Source of the DNA: an uncultured Pseudanabaenaceae cyanobacterium
GTDB taxonomy: Bacteria > Cyanobacteriota > Cyanobacteriia > PCC-9006 > JAAUQQ01
Direction of reading: 5' to 3'
Length of the DNA: 38,697 nucleotides
Assembly (NCBI GenBank): GCA_937949725.1
Contig: CALECT010000229.1
Location: forward strand, 1 to 38,697
Shown: piece after piece, positions 34,790 to 38,697 of the stretch
Layout of the letters: each line of letters begins with the position of its first letter
How positions within the stretch are numbered: position 1 is the stretch's first letter
Made by a program: the position numbers and the translations under genes
Notes under the pieces: model-generated
Databases searched by the model: none
The model's input: only the letters and a program-made list of their open reading frames with translations
Told to the model about the DNA's origin: nothing

Positions 34790-36454
34790 TTACAACAGCG
34801 CTGATGCAAGGGTGAGGCCAAAAAGGAACGTTCCGGTGCTCAGCACGGCACAGGCTGAGAGCAGTCTCAGGCTTTGAAAACGCTTCTGGCGTTTGCGATC
34901 GCTATCCAATCGCTTACCCACCTGCTCACGCCCCCAAATGGCTGCAACCCCAATGGCCGAGAGCGTGATCGCCATACCGAGGGAAATTGCCAAAACCATC
35001 AGCAGGCTCGCCCAGAGCAGATCGTTCGCCAGGCCATAAATCAGCACCAGCAAGGCCCCGCTACAGGGCACGGCTCCAATAGCCAGGGATAACCAACCGC
35101 TGGAGCCCGTGAGCGCACTATCACCACAGCCTAGGCAGCCACAAATGCCCTTCGGTTGATGTTGTAACTGCTGCACCAGCTGGGGCCGGGAGTCGCCCTG
35201 TACAACAGCATCGCTCAGGTTGGGAGAGAGGGACAGAGCAGCGGCATTGGCTGAACCATCACTGGCAGCAAGGTTGGGGCTAGACTGAGCCTCTACTGGA
35301 GAATCGGTGGCTTGGTTCAGCATCCAAAAGCCGATCGCCGCGATCGCCCCATAGCTCACCAATCGCACCACGGTATAGCTACCCGGTGCACTGCCCAGGG
35401 CCTGCCGCACAATCAGGTCTGTGGCAACGGCAATCAAAACCGCTGAAAACACATGGAATACTGCAACCCGAACGCCCATGGTTAACCCGCGTCGTAAGCT
35501 GCCACCTTGACCTACGAAGTAAGAAACAATCACTGCCTTGCCATGGCCAGGACCGAGGGTGTGGAGTACGCCATAGGCAAAGGCTAAGAGGCTACCGATG
35601 CCCAGGGCTGATAGCGATCGCTGATCCTGAATATTCGTCATGGTGCGGCCTAACGCAGCCGAGGCCCAGACCTGAAGACTTTGGGCGCGGCCTTTGAGGC
35701 TATCGCCGTGGCCTTCGGGCAAGCCTAGGTCTTCCATGCGGGGCAACAGGCTTTGCCCTTCGGGCTTGTAGGCTTCAATGTTCTCCAGCACTAAGCTGTA
35801 GCCCACCTCAACTGGCTGAGTTCCATCCACGCGGAACAGCTCATAGCTGCGCTGCTCCTGGCGTAGGGAGCCGGTGATTTTAACCGGCGAGAACGTACCG
35901 GGATTTTTGATGCCCTCGGGGGCTTCGACAAAAACAATTTGGTTCGGCGGCGGTGCAGGCACATGGATGCAGGCTCCCACATAGGGCACGAGCAAAAAGG
36001 CTTGCAATTCCTTGGGATTATTCGGGTCCAGAGGCAGGGCATAGCCCGGTATCTGGACTTTCTCGCCTTCTAGCTGTCCATTGGTGAGCCCTTGCTGGGA
36101 CTGGCGGCGATCGCGCTCAACCTCGATCTGCTCCAGCAAATAGTCCACATCAAAGCCTTGATCCGTCAGCTTTTGCTCCAAAGCCGCGAATTTCTGGCGC
36201 TGCACATCAGGGTCAATCGCCCCTCCGTCCCGAGCTTCACCGTCATTCTCGAGCCACCATTGCAAATACTCAGCCCGGGCCAAGTCTGCCAGCTGTTCCG
36301 GCGTCATGGACTCAAAGGGGTCTGCAACGGTTTCAGCCCTAGGTGGCAATAGGTCAGGCCAAGTTAGCTCCTTCGCAGCCTGGGCGGGGGCAGGTAGGGC
36401 CAGACTGAGGACCAGACAAAAGGCCAGTAAAAAAGCAAAGCCATGGCGCAGCAT
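34790..36454 (-). CDS. DUF3299-like domain fused to NicO nickel/cobalt-type permease
   Basis: A 554-residue two-part protein. After a signal peptide (LRHGFAFLLAFCLVLSLALP, ending APAQA) comes an extracytoplasmic helical segment, then a DUF3299-like domain (about residues 131-230) with QIPGYALPLD and LLVPYVGACIHVPAPPPNQI. The C-terminal half (about 280-554) is a NicO/RcnA-family membrane domain with the metal-binding motif HTLGPGHGKA, a further conserved histidine in AVFHVFSAVL, and about six helices. A Cys-rich cytosolic or loop segment HQPKGICGCLGCGDSAL precedes the last helices. I chose ATG 36454 because it starts a standard signal peptide; TTG 36565 and ATG 36538 are possible longer starts. 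NicO proteins move divalent metals, often as exporters; here the zinc-type neighbours make zinc, cobalt or nickel all possible. Confidence 0.86.
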   Translation of the reverse strand: MLRHGFAFLLAFCLVLSLALPAPAQAAKELTWPDLLPPRAETVADPFESMTPEQLADLARAEYLQWWLENDGEARDGGAIDPDVQRQKFAALEQKLTDQGFDVDYLLEQIEVERDRRQSQQGLTNGQLEGEKVQIPGYALPLDPNNPKELQAFLLVPYVGACIHVPAPPPNQIVFVEAPEGIKNPGTFSPVKITGSLRQEQRSYELFRVDGTQPVEVGYSLVLENIEAYKPEGQSLLPRMEDLGLPEGHGDSLKGRAQSLQVWASAALGRTMTNIQDQRSLSALGIGSLLAFAYGVLHTLGPGHGKAVIVSYFVGQGGSLRRGLTMGVRVAVFHVFSAVLIAVATDLIVRQALGSAPGSYTVVRLVSYGAIAAIGFWMLNQATDSPVEAQSSPNLAASDGSANAAALSLSPNLSDAVVQGDSRPQLVQQLQHQPKGICGCLGCGDSALTGSSGWLSLAIGAVPCSGALLVLIYGLANDLLWASLLMVLAISLGMAITLSAIGVAAIWGREQVGKRLDSDRKRQKRFQSLRLLSACAVLSTGTFLFGLTLASALL

Positions 36455-36732
36455 CTGCCCAGAACGTCGGTGCAGTAACTGTCCGCTGCGAGCAGCAACT
36501 GCTCCAATACGAAGACTCAAACCTAGGAAGTGGAGCATGTAAAACGTGATGGCTGAGCGGTCCAACGTTAGGGGATTTATACAGTCAATCTAATGACCGT
36601 CGAATGCAATTGCCAGGGCCACAGCCCCCGGAACAATCACCAGTGATTAGCACCCAGGGCAATGGCCAATGACCCGCCATCATGCCCTGGGACTCAGGAC
36701 CCAGCCTATCGCATCCAACCCAGCGATCGCCG

Positions 36733-37872
36733 TTACTCCTCAGCAAACGCGGCTTGCAAACTCGCCACGTTCTCCCGCATCACTGCCAAATAGCCCTCGG
36801 GCTCATTGCTCTCTCCAAGCTCATTGGAGCTAAAGCTGCTAATGCTGACATCGAGATCCTGGGCCAGGGCTTCAAAGGGCTTAGCACTGGCTTCGGACTC
36901 CACCAATAGCGTCTTCAAATCAGACGCCTCCACTGCGGCCATCACCCGCTGAATATCGCTGGGGGACGGGCTAACTTCGGGAACACCCACCAGGGACTCA
37001 ACATTGAGCTGGTAGCGATCGCTAAAGTACCCCGCAAAATCGTGATAGGTCACGAAGGTCTTGCCCGCATAGGGCGCTAGGGCCGAGCTGATTTCTTGGT
37101 CCAATTCCTGGAGCTGAGCGTTAAATGCCGCAGCATTGGCTGTAAATTCTGCCTCGCAGTCAGGCGCAGCCCCAATCAGCCCATCGCGAATGTTGTTGAC
37201 CTGATCCACTGCCAAAACAGGATCTAGCCACACATGGGGGTCATATTCGCCATGGTCATGGTCATGGCTCTCAGCTTTGGCTGACGCAACTTCTGAGTCA
37301 TGGTCATGTTCGTCGTCGTGGCCATGCTCTTCGTCATGGCCATGCTCTTCGTCATGGCCATGTTCATCATCGTGGTCATGCTCATCATGGGCTTCACCGT
37401 GATGCTCTCCCTCGTGCTCATCACCATGCTCTTCATGACCGTGCTCCTCATGACCAGACGAGGAGGGACGCAGCGCCAGCCCTGTGCTGGTCTCAATAAT
37501 CATCAGCGACTCACGCCCTGTCCCCTCAATCATTGGCTCTAGAAACTGCTCCAGCTCCAAACCGTTTTGCACCAGCACATCAGCCTGGATCAGGCGTTGG
37601 GCATCGGTCGGCTTGGCCTGGTAGTCGTGGGGGCCAACGTTACTGGGCAGCAGCTGGACGACATCCGCACAGCTCCCCGCCACGGCTTTTGTGAACTGCG
37701 TGATGGAGAGGAAAGTCGTGACAACTTGGAGGCGATCGCCAGAGGCTTGATCACTTCCTCCCTCAGCGTCACTACTCGATGGAGCGGGGGAACTGCAAGC
37801 GATGAGGAGCAAGCAAGCGAGGCCAGAGGGCATTCGCTTGGAGATCGCAGATACCCATGGAAGAAAAGTCAT
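36733..37872 (-). CDS. znuA: ZnuA-type zinc-binding lipoprotein of an ABC transporter
   Basis: A 379-residue cluster A-I solute-binding protein. A signal peptide with KR before the core and lipobox LLIAC (Cys26) marks a lipoprotein. The metal site is built from H82 in VGPHDYQ, H213 in DPHVWLDP, a histidine in VTYHDFAGYFSDRY and an acid in VESEASAKP. Residues about 140-208 are a His/Asp/Glu loop with about 21 histidines (GHDEEHGHDEEHGHDDEH), the hallmark of zinc rather than manganese binders. I chose ATG 37872; an ATG at 37917 lies inside a Zur/Fur-like box and ATG 37833 would drop the basic N-region. No znuB or znuC genes follow directly, so its membrane partner is elsewhere or is one of the neighbours. 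The nearest downstream gene is the DUF3299-NicO fusion 278 nt away. Confidence 0.92.
   Translation of the reverse strand: MTFLPWVSAISKRMPSGLACLLLIACSSPAPSSSDAEGGSDQASGDRLQVVTTFLSITQFTKAVAGSCADVVQLLPSNVGPHDYQAKPTDAQRLIQADVLVQNGLELEQFLEPMIEGTGRESLMIIETSTGLALRPSSSGHEEHGHEEHGDEHEGEHHGEAHDEHDHDDEHGHDEEHGHDEEHGHDDEHDHDSEVASAKAESHDHDHGEYDPHVWLDPVLAVDQVNNIRDGLIGAAPDCEAEFTANAAAFNAQLQELDQEISSALAPYAGKTFVTYHDFAGYFSDRYQLNVESLVGVPEVSPSPSDIQRVMAAVEASDLKTLLVESEASAKPFEALAQDLDVSISSFSSNELGESNEPEGYLAVMRENVASLQAAFAEE
37327..37362 (-). repeat. Two perfect 18-nt tandem repeats in the His-rich loop
   Basis: The 18-nt unit CTCTTCGTCATGGCCATG at 37327-37344 is repeated exactly at 37345-37362, encoding HGHDEE twice. 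Degenerate flanking units suggest the loop grew by slippage. Confidence 0.8.
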
Positions 37873-37895
37873 GGCAAGCCAAAGAGACAGTTTTT

Positions 37896-37916
37896 TGAAA
37901 ATGATAATCATTCTCA
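37896..37916. promoter_or_regulatory. Predicted Zur/Fur-type box upstream of znuA
   Basis: The sequence TGAAAATGATAATCATTCTCA contains the near-palindrome AATGATAATCATT and fits the TGAxAATxATTxTCA type bound by Fur-family repressors. Its centre is about 34 nt before the chosen znuA start (37872), a suitable operator position. Zur is preferred to Fur because of the gene it precedes. Confidence 0.7.
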
Positions 37917-37935
37917 TTCAAGCTTGTCAAAGGAT

Positions 37936-37975
37936 TCTGCTTTGGGCGACGCGTGCATGGCTCGCCCAAAGCAGA
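37936..37975. repeat. 14-bp inverted repeat between znuA and ndhJ
   Basis: Arms 37936-37949 and 37962-37975 are perfectly complementary (TCTGCTTTGGGCGA), with a 12-nt loop. It lies upstream of the Zur-like box, as seen from znuA, and could be a second barrier to read-through from ndhJ. Confidence 0.65.
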
Positions 37976-38044
37976 GGTTCCCCAGGCATCTACCTCTCTG
38001 CAATTGCTCCCGCAATATGGGGGGGGCCAGGACAAACCGCCAGT

Positions 38045-38078
38045 AAAAAGCCCCCAACTCCCAAAGGAGCCAGAGGCT
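38045..38078 (-). terminator. Intrinsic terminator of the ndhK-ndhJ operon
   Basis: On the minus strand an outer stem (38070-38078 with 38049-38057, several G-T pairs) encloses CTCC/GGAG and is followed by TTTTT (38049-38045). A further small palindrome CCCATTT-G-AAATGGG lies at 38084-38098 just after the ndhJ stop. Confidence 0.65.
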
Positions 38079-38105
38079 TCAAACCCATTTGAAATGGGCT
38101 ACGAC

Positions 38106-38636
38106 TTAATAAGCATCTTGCAGCTCATAGAAGTCAGGCGACACATAATCCTTCCGTAGGGGCCAGCCCACCCAATCCTCAGGCATCAAAATGCGCTTCA
38201 GGTTGGGATGGCCTTCATAGACAATGCCGAACATGTCGTAGCATTCCCGCTCCTGCCAGTCCGCTCCTTTCCAGATCCAATAGACCGAAGGAATCTTGGG
38301 TTCAGTGCGGTCCAAGCTCACCCGCACCCGTACCTCATCGGGCTTATCGGCATTGCTCTTCACCTTAGTCAGGTGATAGAAGCTCACCAACTTCTTACCG
38401 GGGCCTTCGTCGTAGGCACCCTGGCATTGCAAGTAGTTAAAGCCATTGGCATAGAGCGCCGTGCAGAGAGGCAGCAGGAACTCGGGAGCCACCTCAATGA
38501 TTTCCACACCCAAGTGATCGGGTGGAATAATCTCATGGTCAAAGCCATTGCTCGATAGCCATTTAGATGTCTTACCGGCTTCAACAATAGGAGCTGCCTC
38601 AGCAGCTTCAGCACCTTTCTTGGGATCTTCAGCCAC
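38106..38636 (-). CDS. ndhJ: NAD(P)H-quinone oxidoreductase subunit J
   Basis: A 176-residue subunit of the NDH-1 complex (homologue of NuoC/30-kDa subunit) in the peripheral arm on the cytosolic face of the thylakoid or plasma membrane, serving respiration and cyclic electron flow. The family signature is [20 protein letters not shown] followed by [18 protein letters not shown], and it ends [14 protein letters not shown] cyanobacterial-type N-terminus [20 protein letters not shown] is present. I chose GTG 38636 (reads MAEDPKKG); TTG 38645 is three codons upstream. The start overlaps the ndhK stop, the usual ndhC-ndhK-ndhJ arrangement, so ndhC is expected beyond the window. Confidence 0.96.
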   Translation of the reverse strand: MAEDPKKGAEAAEAAPIVEAGKTSKWLSSNGFDHEIIPPDHLGVEIIEVAPEFLLPLCTALYANGFNYLQCQGAYDEGPGKKLVSFYHLTKVKSNADKPDEVRVRVSLDRTEPKIPSVYWIWKGADWQERECYDMFGIVYEGHPNLKRILMPEDWVGWPLRKDYVSPDFYELQDAY

Positions 38637-38697
38637 GGTCCGCAATCTCCTTCATAGACTCAGATGCCTTCAGCGCCGGGGGCACCTTCATGCCAAT
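38629..38697 (-). CDS. ndhK: NAD(P)H-quinone oxidoreductase subunit K, C-terminal fragment
   Basis: Only the last 22 codons are in the window, reading [20 protein letters not shown] then RG and TGA (38629-38631). The sequence alone is too short for a firm family call; the position directly in front of ndhJ with an 8-nt overlap is the known ndhC-K-J order. The rest lies beyond the window edge. Confidence 0.75.
   Translation of the reverse strand: MGMKVPPALKASESMKEIADRG

Noticed and set aside
37873..37917. Longer znuA start at 37917
   Set aside because: It would place the Zur-like box inside the coding region and put an odd segment in front of a good lipoprotein signal peptide.

Overview
The window is a chromosomal piece of a cyanobacterium. 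Evidence: the 3' end holds ndhJ and the tail of ndhK (NDH-1 photosynthetic/respiratory complex). The octamer GCGATCGC (HIP1), a hallmark of cyanobacterial genomes, recurs throughout. Several proteins belong to families I know mainly from cyanobacteria, and the kinases have the PAS/GAF-rich build typical of the phylum. The genus cannot be fixed from this window. No tRNA, rRNA, CRISPR array, insertion sequence or prophage was seen.

Layout. (1) 1-2490: a truncated FGE-sulfatase-fold lipoprotein (-), a proline-rich small cyanobacterial protein (+) and a DUF1963-like protein (+) closed by a strong palindromic terminator. (2) 2994-10306: a 1247-residue hybrid histidine kinase (CBS-PAS-PAS-GAF-PAS-PAS-HisKA-HATPase-REC), then a secreted 13-repeat TPR protein with an intact CHAT (caspase-fold) protease domain. 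(3) 10334-19800, all minus strand: a PD-(D/E)XK-like protein, a SNF2 helicase, a PAS-GAF-GAF histidine kinase, an unknown exported protein overlapping pyrF by 4 nt, and tyrS. (4) 20143-24706: a class A penicillin-binding protein, an unknown membrane-anchored protein and lnt. (5) 25013-31372: one gene for a 2119-residue caspase - STAND NTPase - transmembrane - WD40 protein, preceded by a long leader with four related short direct repeats. (6) 32115-37872, all minus strand: a probable zinc (metal) acquisition island made of a MacB/FtsX-type permease with an acidic His-containing loop, its ATPase, a small Tat-exported protein with a CxxC, a DUF3299-like/NicO fusion, and a ZnuA-type lipoprotein with about 21 histidines in a loop and a Zur/Fur-like box in front. 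(7) 38106-38697: ndhJ and partial ndhK.

The most notable items are two unrelated caspase-fold protease architectures within 20 kb (TPR-CHAT and caspase-STAND-WD40), both sensor/effector designs of the kind tied to programmed death or immunity, and the DUF3299/NicO/ABC/ZnuA cluster, which looks like a cyanobacterial version of Zur-controlled zinc import loci. Functional roles for these are inferred from domain logic, not shown by the sequence.
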